Source: CAVVFX01 sp963747535 | Lineage (GTDB): Bacteria > Acidobacteriota > Terriglobia > Bryobacterales > Bryobacteraceae | Assembly (NCBI GenBank): GCA_963747535.1 | Contig: CAVVFX010000015.1 | Coordinates: forward strand, 62,001-126,000 | Direction of reading: 5' to 3' | DNA length: 64,000 nt | Part shown: one piece after another, positions 16,068 to 25,032 of the stretch | Numbering within the stretch: position 1 is the stretch's first letter | Layout of the letters: each line of letters opens with the position of its first letter | Translations under genes and position numbers: made by a program | Notes under the pieces: model-generated | The model's input: only the letters and a program-made list of their open reading frames with translations | What the model was told of the DNA's origin: nothing | The model's database searches: none

Positions 16068-17642
16068 ATGACCCGATCGGAAATGCTCAAGCGACTCCAT
16101 TCGTCTTCGCCCGAGTGGGACGTCATCATCGTAGGAGGCGGCGCCACGGGCGTGGGTGTCGCGATCGACGCGGCGTCGCGCGGATATTCGACGCTCCTCG
16201 TCGAGCGCAGCGATTTCGGCAAAGGCACCTCCAGCCGCAGCACCAAGCTGGTGCATGGCGGCGTTCGCTACCTCGAACAGGGAAACATCTCGCTGGTCAT
16301 GGAGGCGCTGAAAGAACGCGGCATTCTGCGTCAGAACGCCCCGCACCTGGTGAGCGACCTGGCGTTCGTGGTGCCGAGCTATGACTGGTGGGAGGCGCCG
16401 TTTTACGGCCTGGGACTGAAGCTCTACAATATCCTCTCCGGCCAGTACGGGTTTGGCGCGTCCAAAATTCTTTCCCGGGAAGAGACGCTGCAGCGCTTGC
16501 CAACCCTCAATCAGGACGGTCTGCGCGGTGGCGTGGTTTATTATGACGGCCAGTTCGACGACGCGCGTCTGCTCATCAACATGGTGGCGACGGCAGCCGA
16601 ACAGGGCGCCACGCTGATCAACTATTGCCGGGTGACCGGGCTCAAGAAGGATAGCGATGGTTTCGTAAACGGAGTTGCAGCTCGAGACGAAGAAAGCGGC
16701 GAAGAGTTCACCGCGATGGCGAAAGTGGTGGTCAACGCGACGGGCCCGTTCACCGATGCCGTCCGCAGGCTCGCTGATCCGTCCGTCAACGGGATGATTT
16801 CACCGAGTCAGGGAATTCACCTGGTCTTCGACCGGTCTTTCCTGCCGGGGGATTCAGCTATCATGGTGCCTCACACCAGCGATGGCCGCGTCATGTTCGC
16901 GATTCCGTGGCGTGGCCATACGCTCGTCGGAACCACCGATACGGCCATCCCGGAAGCTACGCCGGAGCCTTTACCACAAGAGCAGGAGATCGAGTTCATC
17001 CTGCAGACGGCCGGTGAATATCTGTGTAAGGCGCCCACCCGCAGTGATGTTTTGAGCGTATTTACCGGCATTCGACCGCTGGTTAAAGCTGCCAATTCGA
17101 GCAATACCGCAGCCCTATCGCGCGACCATACTATCCATATCGACGAATCGGGACTGCTGAGCATCGCCGGGGGCAAGTGGACCACCTACCGGAACATGGC
17201 CGAGGATGGTGTGAATCAAGCCGCGATTCTGGGAAAGCTGCCGGAAAGAGAGTGCGTCACCAGGAAGCTTAAAATCCACGGATTTCATACGGAAGCACAG
17301 GCATTTGGACCGCTCTCTTTCTATGGGTCCGATGCTCCGGCTATTCAAGAGATGATGCGGAGCGAGCCTGAACTGGCGCGGCCTTTGAGCGAAGGTCTTC
17401 CTTATGTGGGCGCTGAGGTGGTCTGGGCGGCGCGTCATGAAATGGCAAGAACCGTGGAAGATGTGTTGTGCCGGCGGACTCGCGCGCTGTTCCTAAACAG
17501 CACGTCGGCCCTGGAGGCTGCTCCAAGAGTCGCGGCGCTGATGGCCCGTGAACTCGGCGGCGATTCCAGTTGGGAGTCGCGGCAACTGACGGCATTTTAC
17601 GAGGTGGCCCGGCATTTCAGCCTCGATGGCCGGGCCCAATAG
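16068..17642 (+). CDS. glpD: FAD-dependent glycerol-3-phosphate dehydrogenase
   Basis: Oxidises sn-glycerol 3-phosphate to dihydroxyacetone phosphate and passes electrons to quinone at the inner membrane. The protein has 524 residues from the ATG 16068, chosen because GGAGGTG (16059-16065) lies just before it; the frame is open to 16014. The FAD-binding site DVIIVGGGATGVGVAIDAASRGYSTLLVE is at about residues 17-45, followed by GTSSRSTKLVHGGVRYLEQG, the DAO-fold core and a C-terminal DAO_C domain (YVGAEVVWAARHEMARTVEDVLCRRTRALFL). It stands alone, without glpF or glpK nearby. Confidence 0.93.
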   Translation: MTRSEMLKRLHSSSPEWDVIIVGGGATGVGVAIDAASRGYSTLLVERSDFGKGTSSRSTKLVHGGVRYLEQGNISLVMEALKERGILRQNAPHLVSDLAFVVPSYDWWEAPFYGLGLKLYNILSGQYGFGASKILSREETLQRLPTLNQDGLRGGVVYYDGQFDDARLLINMVATAAEQGATLINYCRVTGLKKDSDGFVNGVAARDEESGEEFTAMAKVVVNATGPFTDAVRRLADPSVNGMISPSQGIHLVFDRSFLPGDSAIMVPHTSDGRVMFAIPWRGHTLVGTTDTAIPEATPEPLPQEQEIEFILQTAGEYLCKAPTRSDVLSVFTGIRPLVKAANSSNTAALSRDHTIHIDESGLLSIAGGKWTTYRNMAEDGVNQAAILGKLPERECVTRKLKIHGFHTEAQAFGPLSFYGSDAPAIQEMMRSEPELARPLSEGLPYVGAEVVWAARHEMARTVEDVLCRRTRALFLNSTSALEAAPRVAALMARELGGDSSWESRQLTAFYEVARHFSLDGRAQ

Positions 17643-17645
17643 AAA

Positions 17646-17685
17646 GGGGGCTCCGACCGGTCTGGTTCGACCGCCCGAAGCCCCC
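17646..17685 (-). terminator. Intrinsic terminator for the TonB receptor
   Basis: The outer stem GGGGGCT (17646-17652) / AGCCCCC (17679-17685) encloses an inner stem CGGTC / GACCG. Read on the minus strand, the hairpin is followed by TTTCTATT, a short U-run. It lies 28 bp after the receptor stop. On the plus strand A and not T follows, so for glpD it would be weak. Confidence 0.6.
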
Positions 17686-17713
17686 AAAAGAGGACTTCCA
17701 GATTGAGAATTGA

Positions 17714-20700
17714 CTAGAAGCTAAATTTGACCTGAGTCTGGAGCACGCGTCCGGAGACCGATGCACCCTGGAAGTTGCCGTAGGGGCTGTTCGGGGCGGA
17801 CACCGTCTCGAGAATCTGGCCGAAAGTACCCGACGATGCGAGGTTGTTAAACGGCAGATCGAAATTCGGGTGATTCAAGAAGTTGTAAGCGAAGACTCCG
17901 ATCAGGAGCCTGTAGTGCTCACGGTAGGTGAACGTCTTGTGCACGTTCAAGTCGGCATCGAAGTAGCCGGGGCCACGGAAGCTGTTGCGCGGGATGTTGC
18001 CGAAATCATGCTGATTCGCGGCCGAAGTGAACAGCGAAGATGAATAGCATGGCTGGTTGGGCGTGGTGCAACTCGGGTAGCCGTTGCCTCCGCCAGCCCA
18101 GTCTGCGATGAAGGAGTTGGTGGCGATTCCAGCCAGGTTCCCAACGCCGTTGGCGCCACGAACGCTGCTGTCGAGGATACTGAAGGGATAGCCGGAGTGG
18201 AAGAGGAAAGTTCCGGCAATGGACCAGCCGCCCATGACTGCCTGGGCAAATTTATTGGTGAACGGTATCTTGGGAGAGTAAACGTAGTTGGCGTTGAAAC
18301 TGTGACGAACGTCATAGTCTGAATTGCTGTAATTGAGCGGAAGGCTCGGGCTGATCTGGTAGCGAAGGCTGGGCGCCGCCAGAGCATTGAAAGGCTCAAG
18401 ACAGCCATTGGAACAGGTGTCCAGGGAATGTGACCAGGTGTAGGCTAACGAGCCCGTCAACTGACTGCCCATCTGCCACCGTCCCGAGACCACAAGGCCA
18501 TCATAGTCGGAGTAGCCGTGGTTATAGAGTTCGCGGATTTCTCCGAACCGGGGGTCCGGCGCGGTGGTGGGCAAGCCACCGAAACCGTTTGCGGCATAAC
18601 CGTTCTGGTACAGGTTCTGCAGCATCTCGTCGCTGCCGTGGTTGCCCACGTAATTCAACGACAGGGTTGCGGCTTTACTGATCGCGCGTTGGATCTCGAA
18701 GTTCCACTCGTAATAGATCGGATTGTTGATGTTGGGCGCGATGGTGTTGTAATTCGGCGGAGCAAAGCCAGGCACGCTCTTCGTCAGAGACCCCAAGGTC
18801 GCACCGGAGGTGAAGCCGTTAACGAAGGCTGCGGCAGAAGCGGCTACGGCTGCTTGAGCGCTATTGCCATTCCCCGGGGCGACCAGTCCGGAACTGGCCG
18901 TAAAAGACGGATTGCTCGGGGAGTTCTGTTCGAAGCGAGTCGCGAGCAGGGGCTGGTACAGGTCGCTGAACATCCCGATGCCGCCGCGGATCACGGTTTT
19001 TTCGTCCAGACTATATGCGAAGCCGACGCGCGGTTGAGGAACAATTGCGTCGATGGATGGGAAGGCGTTCTTCACGTCGGTCTGGATCACCTGATTGTAG
19101 GGAATCGCGGGGTTGTGGACCACTGACCCGAAGGCGGTGGCGAACTCGTTGAAGCAACTGTTGTTGACGCAATGGATATTGCTGTTGCGATCCATGCGGA
19201 TAGCGATGGTGACATTCAGCTTCTTGCTGACTTTCCATTCATCCTGGCCGTAGAAACCCAAACTGTACGACGTCAAGCCGGTGGCGCCGGAATTGATAAA
19301 GCTCTGGGTATAGGTGGAACCATTGGCCAAAGAGCCGTTGTAGAAATCGGTCATGGAGTTGAAGGTATATAACCCGCTGGCTCCCGCCTGGGCGCCGAAG
19401 TCAGTCCATCCGATCTGGCGGACATTTATGCCGAACTTGACGGTATGCGTTCCGGTGGTGATGGCGAAATCATCGACCAACTGGCGGGTGCGCACGTTGC
19501 GGCCTTGCGGATAGGCAGCATCGGTATTTCCCTGGTTGCCACCACCGCCGAGGTTGGAGTAAGGCGCCCCATCCTGGAAAAGGAAATTGGTGGGGAAGAC
19601 GGCGTAGGCTGCCGGTAAATTCGGCGGTCCAAAGATTGCCGAGTAGTAAAATCCCGAAGCGATGAGCTGATTGACCATTTTCGGGCCGAAGCTGGAGGTC
19701 AAACCGAACTGGCCGTTGTCCGAAGGCTGGTTGCTATTGGCGCTAAACGCGGGGTTAATGGCATCGTTGCTGGTAGCCTGCACGCCGCGATCCGACCAGA
19801 AGCGAAGAAAGATCTTGTGGTTGGAGTTGATGTTGTAGTCAACTCTTTCCGACTGCAGCCATTCTTTGTTCAGGGAGTTAACCGTGCTCTGGAACTGCTC
19901 GGCGCAGGGCTTGGTGCGACCGTACAGCCCGGCGACAAGATCTCCGCAGCTCGCGGCAGGCGTCATTGGCACCGCTCTTCCGGCTCCCGACGCGCCGGCA
20001 TACACGTTGAAAGCCTGGGTGTAGATCGGAACTGCCGCGGGGTTGGTGAGCTTGAGGTTCGTTAGTACGGCCGTCGCAAAGTCGGGGGTCGGGATGTAGA
20101 TGGGGCCGCCGCCGGGCAGCACATAGCGGGCGCCTTCGTTGTTGAAGAAGAAGAACAATTTGTTCCTGACGATCGGGCCGCCAATGGAATCCGCCCACTG
20201 ATTGGAAACGTCAAAGGGCCGGCCTGTGCTCTGTGCATTGTTAAACCAGTCGTTGGCATTCATTTCCCGGCCGTTCCACCACCAGGAAGCATTGCCGTGG
20301 AAGGAGTTACCGCCGGTCTTGGTGGCATAGTTGAGCTGCGCGCCGGCCTGGCGTCCATACTGGCCGGTGTAACCATTCAGGACGACCGCAACCTCAGAAA
20401 TCTCGTTAGTTCCCAGCATCATGTTGCTGGAACCGGAGTTGTTCAGGTTGTTGAACGGATCGTTCATGTCCAGACCGTTCACGGTATAAAGATTCGAATC
20501 ACCGGGCAGGCCGAACGCGCTGTAGTTGCCGTAGCCCGCTCCAGTGGAAACCGTGACTCCAGGCGACATCATCGCGTAATTCGTCATATCACCACCGGGC
20601 GAAGGTAAATTCTGTAATTGAGCCTGGTCGAAAGTGGTCGCCAGATTGGCGTTTTCGCTTTGCAGCAACTCCGCTGACTCAGAAACGTCCACAGTCTGTG

Positions 20701-21046
20701 CCTGACCCTGGACGCCGAGTTGAAGCTTGATATTCTGCACCTGGCCCAGTTCGACCTCAATCTGTTTTTCGGTGGTGGAGAATCCCTTGGCAGTCGCCGA
20801 CAGACTCCACGTTCCCGGGCGCAGCAGGGCGAACCGAAAATCGCCCGTCTTGCCGCTGGTCGCCGTCTTGGTTTCACCGTTCGCCAAGCTCTTGATCGTC
20901 AAGGTGGCGTTAGGAATAACGCCGCCGGTCTGATCGGTGACGCTACCGGCAACGTCCCCCGAGACGACTGTCTGGGCGAACGCGTAGGGCATCAGCGCGG
21001 CCCAGAGGGCCAATAGCGCGATTGCAATTGTTGCCTTTTTTAGCAT
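17714..21046 (-). CDS. TonB-dependent receptor, Oar-like
   Basis: 1110-residue outer-membrane receptor. The signal peptide (MLKKATIAIALLALWAALMPYAFAQ) is followed by a CarbopepD_reg domain at about residues 30-110 (SVTDQTGGVIPNATLTI, DFRFALLRPGTWSLSATAKGF). A plug comes next (NLPSPGGDMTNYAMMSPGV, NLYTVNGLDMNDPFN, NEISEVAVVLNGYTGQYGRQ) and then a barrel with the Oar-type segments LNYATKTGGNSFHGNASWWWNG and PRVGFAYSLDEKTVIRGG. It ends in aromatic F (QTQVKFSF), as outer-membrane barrels do. It is complete, unlike the receptor at the left edge. AAGGA precedes the start at some distance. Substrate unknown. Confidence 0.93.
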   Translation of the reverse strand: MLKKATIAIALLALWAALMPYAFAQTVVSGDVAGSVTDQTGGVIPNATLTIKSLANGETKTATSGKTGDFRFALLRPGTWSLSATAKGFSTTEKQIEVELGQVQNIKLQLGVQGQAQTVDVSESAELLQSENANLATTFDQAQLQNLPSPGGDMTNYAMMSPGVTVSTGAGYGNYSAFGLPGDSNLYTVNGLDMNDPFNNLNNSGSSNMMLGTNEISEVAVVLNGYTGQYGRQAGAQLNYATKTGGNSFHGNASWWWNGREMNANDWFNNAQSTGRPFDVSNQWADSIGGPIVRNKLFFFFNNEGARYVLPGGGPIYIPTPDFATAVLTNLKLTNPAAVPIYTQAFNVYAGASGAGRAVPMTPAASCGDLVAGLYGRTKPCAEQFQSTVNSLNKEWLQSERVDYNINSNHKIFLRFWSDRGVQATSNDAINPAFSANSNQPSDNGQFGLTSSFGPKMVNQLIASGFYYSAIFGPPNLPAAYAVFPTNFLFQDGAPYSNLGGGGNQGNTDAAYPQGRNVRTRQLVDDFAITTGTHTVKFGINVRQIGWTDFGAQAGASGLYTFNSMTDFYNGSLANGSTYTQSFINSGATGLTSYSLGFYGQDEWKVSKKLNVTIAIRMDRNSNIHCVNNSCFNEFATAFGSVVHNPAIPYNQVIQTDVKNAFPSIDAIVPQPRVGFAYSLDEKTVIRGGIGMFSDLYQPLLATRFEQNSPSNPSFTASSGLVAPGNGNSAQAAVAASAAAFVNGFTSGATLGSLTKSVPGFAPPNYNTIAPNINNPIYYEWNFEIQRAISKAATLSLNYVGNHGSDEMLQNLYQNGYAANGFGGLPTTAPDPRFGEIRELYNHGYSDYDGLVVSGRWQMGSQLTGSLAYTWSHSLDTCSNGCLEPFNALAAPSLRYQISPSLPLNYSNSDYDVRHSFNANYVYSPKIPFTNKFAQAVMGGWSIAGTFLFHSGYPFSILDSSVRGANGVGNLAGIATNSFIADWAGGGNGYPSCTTPNQPCYSSSLFTSAANQHDFGNIPRNSFRGPGYFDADLNVHKTFTYREHYRLLIGVFAYNFLNHPNFDLPFNNLASSGTFGQILETVSAPNSPYGNFQGASVSGRVLQTQVKFSF

Positions 21047-21387
21047 AATTCGTAGATTCCTTGTGCGGTTTTTTACTTAACTGCCGAGACCTGAGAAGCG
21101 ATCGTCGTTGGTTTTGTTGAAGCCGTCAAAATTTGCATGAATAGTTGTACCCTAGATCACAAGCACGCGCGTAACCACTTCTCAACGAATCGGTTAAGTG
21201 TCTAATTTACAGAACGTTAGGGGGGGTTATACCTGTTAGGTAATATGGGAATCCGGATGATGAGCGGCTCCTAACAAAGGGGAATCCCGAATTTGGAATA
21301 CTGTCGGGATTCGCTACACATAAATCGTTCCCAATGTGTAATTTCCAAGCGCATTACGAGCAGTAATGATTGCGCTCGCGAAAGGTA
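21047..21387. other. Gap between amidase end and receptor start
   Basis: No gene is seen. A perfect 9-bp hairpin GAATCCCGA / TCGGGATTC (21282-21290 with 21304-21312) lies 76 bp past the amidase stop. On the minus strand it is followed by CCCCTTTGTT, a weak terminator-like tail. Nearer the receptor, a TTGACG on the minus strand near 21127 could be a -35 but lacks a good -10. Confidence 0.45.
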
Positions 21388-22743
21388 TTACTCTACCGCG
21401 GCGCCAGCCGTTAGAACCCTGCGTTCCCCATAAGGCGGCCCAACAATTTGTAAACCAATGGGCATGTTATCCGGCGTCATGCCGCAAGGGACGGATAACG
21501 CCGGCAAACCCAGCACGTTAATCGGTCGAACCAACTTCGTGGTAGCCATCCGGACATCCTCGTCCACGCCGCCGAGTCTCACGGTCGAGGAACCTTGTGG
21601 AGGTGCGCCCATGGGAATCGTCGGCGTGAACAGCACGTCGATCTTTTTCCAGACTTGCGCGAACTCGCGGGCCAGCAGCCGGCGTGCCCGCTGAGCGTTA
21701 ACGTAGGCGGTGCCGGAAACCAGCCGGCCCTGGTCCAGCAACGCCACAACCTCGGGCGAAATGTCACCCCTGCGGCCCAGATGGTGAGGCTCCAGCCACG
21801 CCGAGGCTTCGGCCAGCAGAATGAGACGGCCGGCCGTGTTGATCGCCGCCATGTCCGGGACCTTGACCGGAATCACCGTTGCGCCAAGTTCGCCGATTTT
21901 CCGGATTGCCAGATTCACTGCCTGCTCCACCGCCGGTTCGACGCGGTCGAAGAAGAAGTTCTCCGGAACGCCCACCTTCAAGTCCTTCAGATAAAGGGGG
22001 TCTTCCAGGCGGATGTTCTCGGCGGGCCGGCGCGATGACGAGGGATCCCGCGGGTCGTAGCCGGAGATGACGTTGAGCGTCTCCACCGCGTCCCGGCAGG
22101 TCCGGGTCAGCGGGCCGGCGTGATCCAGGCTGTAACCCAACGGGAACATGCCGTAACGGCTGACGCGCCCGAAAGTGGGTTTGAGCCCGACCGTGCCGCA
22201 ATACGCGGCCGGGATTCGAATCGAGCCACCGGTGTCGCTGCCCATCGCCATAAAGACCATGCCGCTTTGCACGGCGGCTCCCGAGCCTCCGCTCGAGCCG
22301 CCAGGGATTCGGTCGAAGTGGTGCGGATTCCGCACTGCTCCGAAATGGAGGTTATGGGAAGTGATGCCGTAGGCGAGTTCGTGCATCCCGGTTTTCCCTA
22401 CAATGACCGCGCCGCCTTCCTGCAGCTTTTCCGTGACCCCGGAATCGTAATCCGGTACGTGATCGGCGAACAGCTTGGATCCGTCGGTCGTACGCACGCC
22501 CCTGGTGTAGAAGTTGTCCTTGAGGGCGACGGGAATGCCATGCAGCGGACCGCGGTCGCGACCGGCGGCGAGTTCCTCGTCGCACTGCCGGGCCGCACGG
22601 AGCGCCGCGTCCCCAGTGACCGTCATGAACGCATTCAGCCTGGGATTCAATTCCTCGATTCGCCCGAGGGACTCCGACACCAGTTCGTAAGAAGAGACTT
22701 TGCGCGCCCGCAATAGCGTGGCAGCTTCGACTAGGGTCATCAT
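21388..22743 (-). CDS. Amidase of the amidase-signature (GatA/AtzE-like) family
   Basis: 451 residues. The Ser-cis-Ser-Lys catalytic triad is visible: Lys in GIPVALKDNFYTRG (about residue 75), the Ser-rich loop PGGSSGGSGAAV (about 145-156) and the nucleophile in MGSDTGGSIRIPAAYCG (about 168-180). It hydrolyses an amide bond; the substrate is not evident. It overlaps by 4 bp the upstream gene for a 65-residue protein that resembles the small subunits of AtzE/GatCA-type enzymes. A tRNA amidotransferase is possible but no gatB is nearby, so a biodegradative amidase is more likely. Confidence 0.9.
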   Translation of the reverse strand: MMTLVEAATLLRARKVSSYELVSESLGRIEELNPRLNAFMTVTGDAALRAARQCDEELAAGRDRGPLHGIPVALKDNFYTRGVRTTDGSKLFADHVPDYDSGVTEKLQEGGAVIVGKTGMHELAYGITSHNLHFGAVRNPHHFDRIPGGSSGGSGAAVQSGMVFMAMGSDTGGSIRIPAAYCGTVGLKPTFGRVSRYGMFPLGYSLDHAGPLTRTCRDAVETLNVISGYDPRDPSSSRRPAENIRLEDPLYLKDLKVGVPENFFFDRVEPAVEQAVNLAIRKIGELGATVIPVKVPDMAAINTAGRLILLAEASAWLEPHHLGRRGDISPEVVALLDQGRLVSGTAYVNAQRARRLLAREFAQVWKKIDVLFTPTIPMGAPPQGSSTVRLGGVDEDVRMATTKLVRPINVLGLPALSVPCGMTPDNMPIGLQIVGPPYGERRVLTAGAAVE

Positions 22744-22937
22744 CTGGCTTCCACGGCCTCCTCGCCCAAAGTCGTGGCAGGTTCGATCTCGTGGGTCAGG
22801 TTGGCTACCAGAGCCTGATACGCCGGGGCGTCATGGGCGACCAGCGCATCCATTACCGCGGTGAGCTTCGTCAACTCCGCATCCGACAGATGTAAGCCGC
22901 GCGCGGCAGCCAGGGTCTTCCAATCGTGCTGGGTCAT
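22740..22937 (-). CDS. Small amidase partner (AtzG/DUF4089-like)
   Basis: 65 residues: MTQHDWKTLAAARGLHLSDAELTKLTAVMDALVAHDAPAYQALVANLTHEIEPATTLGEEAVEAR. It is all-helical with an acidic C-terminus ending in a PATTL-like segment, the layout of GatC/AtzG small subunits that wrap around an amidase. Its stop overlaps the amidase start by 4 bp, so the two are coupled. The family assignment rests on context and layout more than on strong sequence identity. Confidence 0.6.
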   Translation of the reverse strand: MTQHDWKTLAAARGLHLSDAELTKLTAVMDALVAHDAPAYQALVANLTHEIEPATTLGEEAVEAR

Positions 22938-22942
22938 GCGGA

Positions 22943-23830
22943 CTATTCTATCGGCTTGGCGACTCTACTGGCTTGGCGTTGGGGGGCGAGCGCAACCGGG
23001 CGGGCTGACCACTCCGCTCCCGCCAGCACGATCATTGCGGCTAGAAAACTGAACAAAATAACGCTGGACGAGTGGGCAAACGGTCCGTAGTCGTTCTTCA
23101 GTTTGGCGAGGATCCATTTCCACAAGAGCACCGCCGTGTACTGCAGGACTGTCAGGGCGAGGCCCACCACGAACGCCACCGGCCTGATTCGCTGTACCGG
23201 TACCCGGCAGTTCGGCAACAGCCAGTAGGTAAGAAACAATGCCAGCATGGTCATCGGAATCGCGATCAGGCGGAAAATCCCAATGGTGATCCATTGGGGG
23301 ACCGGTTGGTCGGCCCCAAACAGCTTCCCGAGCAACTCCCGATTCATGGCGGTGAGCAGGAACGACGCCAGCGCCAGCCCGCCGCAAAGCAGGATGAGCA
23401 GGAAACTCAGCAACTGGTTCTTGAGATAGGAGCGGTCCTCAGTGACACCCCAGGCGCGATTCAAGGCTACTTCGAGCGGTTCAAAAATGCCATTGGCGGT
23501 GAACAGCAGCAGGATGATCGAAACGAATTCGATGGGTTTGGGATAGCGCAGGTAGCTCGTCAGGAACACGCCGAGCTCCCCCGGAAAATAGTCGGCGATG
23601 GCGAGTTGTATGGCGACAACAGCCGCGGGCCACTTGAAGGTGTATTTACAGAGCGAGACCATGACCCGCAAGAACGGGAATAGCGACAGCAGTACGCTCG
23701 CCGCGATGGAAAATCCAAACACGTGAACCTCGGTCCGGGAGAGGTAACGCGCGGTAGGGCGAAATGGGTGCAGCCGTCCCATACTTCGCTCAACGCGATC
23801 GGAAGGTATGCGGAAGTAGCTAAGGTTCAA
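22943..23830 (-). CDS. YihY/BrkB (virulence factor BrkB) family membrane protein
   Basis: 295 residues with about six membrane segments, including FGFSIAASVLLSLFPFL, FVSIILLLFTANGIFEPLEVALNRAWG, NQLLSFLLILLCGGLALASFLLTAM, IGIFRLIAIPMTMLALFLTYWLLPNC and SVILFSFLAAMIVLAGAEW. The motif EPLEVALNRAWG followed by the NQLLSFLLIL helix is typical of YihY (once called RNase BN). Its function is unsettled. A start 17 codons further in (MGRLHPF) is also possible. It ends 5 bp from the small amidase partner start region, so the genes may be cotranscribed. Confidence 0.85.
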   Translation of the reverse strand: MNLSYFRIPSDRVERSMGRLHPFRPTARYLSRTEVHVFGFSIAASVLLSLFPFLRVMVSLCKYTFKWPAAVVAIQLAIADYFPGELGVFLTSYLRYPKPIEFVSIILLLFTANGIFEPLEVALNRAWGVTEDRSYLKNQLLSFLLILLCGGLALASFLLTAMNRELLGKLFGADQPVPQWITIGIFRLIAIPMTMLALFLTYWLLPNCRVPVQRIRPVAFVVGLALTVLQYTAVLLWKWILAKLKNDYGPFAHSSSVILFSFLAAMIVLAGAEWSARPVALAPQRQASRVAKPIE

Positions 23831-23933
23831 CTTCTATTCTAGGCGGGAGCCGGTACGTCAGGTACTTGCGAACCAGGACCCAGCTACCGGGAAGCCCATT
23901 GTGCCCCGCCCGACGCGCCGTTATGTTTGAACT

Positions 23934-24914
23934 ATGACTGTGCCGTGGGCCCGCCATAAGGTCGCACCATTTTTTGTTCTCTCCGATCTGGTTGCGGGTC
24001 TTCTTGTGGGGCTCATTGCGGGTCTTGGCACCAGTGTACTTGCGGCGGAGAAGCAGGCCACCGATCATTTTCGCGCCGGCGCGAATGTCGTGCTCATTAA
24101 CGCTACCGTCCTCGACCGGAATCACCGTCCGGTTAGCGGCCTCAACCGCGATCGTTTCCGTCTCTTCGAAGACAAAGTCGAGCAGCGCATCAGCTATTTC
24201 AGCGAGGAAGAGATACCGCTTTCTCTGGTGGTTGTTTTCGACACCAGCGGCAGTATGGAAGGCAAGACCGCAGGTACATGCCGAGCCCTTCGCGCGATGA
24301 TGCAAAACTCCGGCGACGATGACGAGTTCTCGCTCATCACGTTCGCGGACCGGGCCAGTGTGACAGTCCCCTGGACCAACGACGATGCGGAGGTACAGAA
24401 TCGCGCGGCCTCAACACGAGCAGCCGGCCGCACCTCGCTACTCGATGCAATTCATCTCGCATTGGCGCAATTCCATCCATCCAACCCGATGCACTCCAGG
24501 AATCCGCGCCGCGCCATCCTGATTCTTTCCGATGGAGGCGACAACTTCAGCCGCCATACCGAGCGTCAGATCAGCCGGATCCTGGAAGAAGCGGATGTCC
24601 AGGTCTATGCCGTCGACATGACACCGCCGTCGATGCTACGTGACCGCGCGCCGGAGGAGGCCAACGGTCCGGACCTGCTGGAGAGACTCTGCAGCCGTGC
24701 CGGCGGACGCTATTTTCAAGTGGAGAACCAACGGGATCTCGCAGTGATCTCGGACCAGATTGCCAGGGAAATGCGGTCTCAATATATGCTCGGTTACGCG
24801 CCTTCCAATCCCGCGTCCGATGGTCTCTTTCGCCACGTTGTTTTGAAATTGGCGCCGCCCGGTGGAAGGTTTTCCATCTATTGGCGCCGTGGCTATCGTG
24901 CACTGGCCCAGTGA
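23934..24914 (+). CDS. Exported VWFA domain protein of acidobacterial type
   Basis: 326 residues. An N-terminal membrane or signal segment (FVLSDLVAGLLVGLIAGLGTSVLA) is followed by VLINATVLDRNHRPVSGLNRDRFRLFEDKVEQRISYFSEEE, the lead-in of TIGR03436-type acidobacterial proteins. The von Willebrand A domain follows, with the metal site DTSGSMEGK (DxSxS) at about residue 103, LILSDGGDNFSRHT and VYAVDMTPPS. It ends in MRSQYMLGYAPSNPASDGLFRHVVLKL. It is probably periplasmic and adhesive or scaffold-like. Ligand unknown. It is divergent from yihY. Confidence 0.9.
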   Translation: MTVPWARHKVAPFFVLSDLVAGLLVGLIAGLGTSVLAAEKQATDHFRAGANVVLINATVLDRNHRPVSGLNRDRFRLFEDKVEQRISYFSEEEIPLSLVVVFDTSGSMEGKTAGTCRALRAMMQNSGDDDEFSLITFADRASVTVPWTNDDAEVQNRAASTRAAGRTSLLDAIHLALAQFHPSNPMHSRNPRRAILILSDGGDNFSRHTERQISRILEEADVQVYAVDMTPPSMLRDRAPEEANGPDLLERLCSRAGGRYFQVENQRDLAVISDQIAREMRSQYMLGYAPSNPASDGLFRHVVLKLAPPGGRFSIYWRRGYRALAQ

Positions 24915-24982
24915 AGTTTGTGAGAGCCCCTCGAAAGGGCGATCGTCTGTCCTAACAAGAACTGCAGGAGGCCACGCAGTCC

Positions 24983-25008
24983 GCAGACCACAAAAAACGA
25001 TGGTCTGC
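24983..25008. repeat. Dispersed palindromic repeat, family A, copy 3
   Basis: GCAGACCA (24983-24990), loop CAAAAAACGA, TGGTCTGC (25001-25008). The outer two stem pairs are altered. It lies between two converging genes, 70 bp past the VWFA stop. The first hairpin is not preserved. Confidence 0.75.
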
Positions 25009-25032
25009 GCCAGGGTCTGCCATACGGTTTGT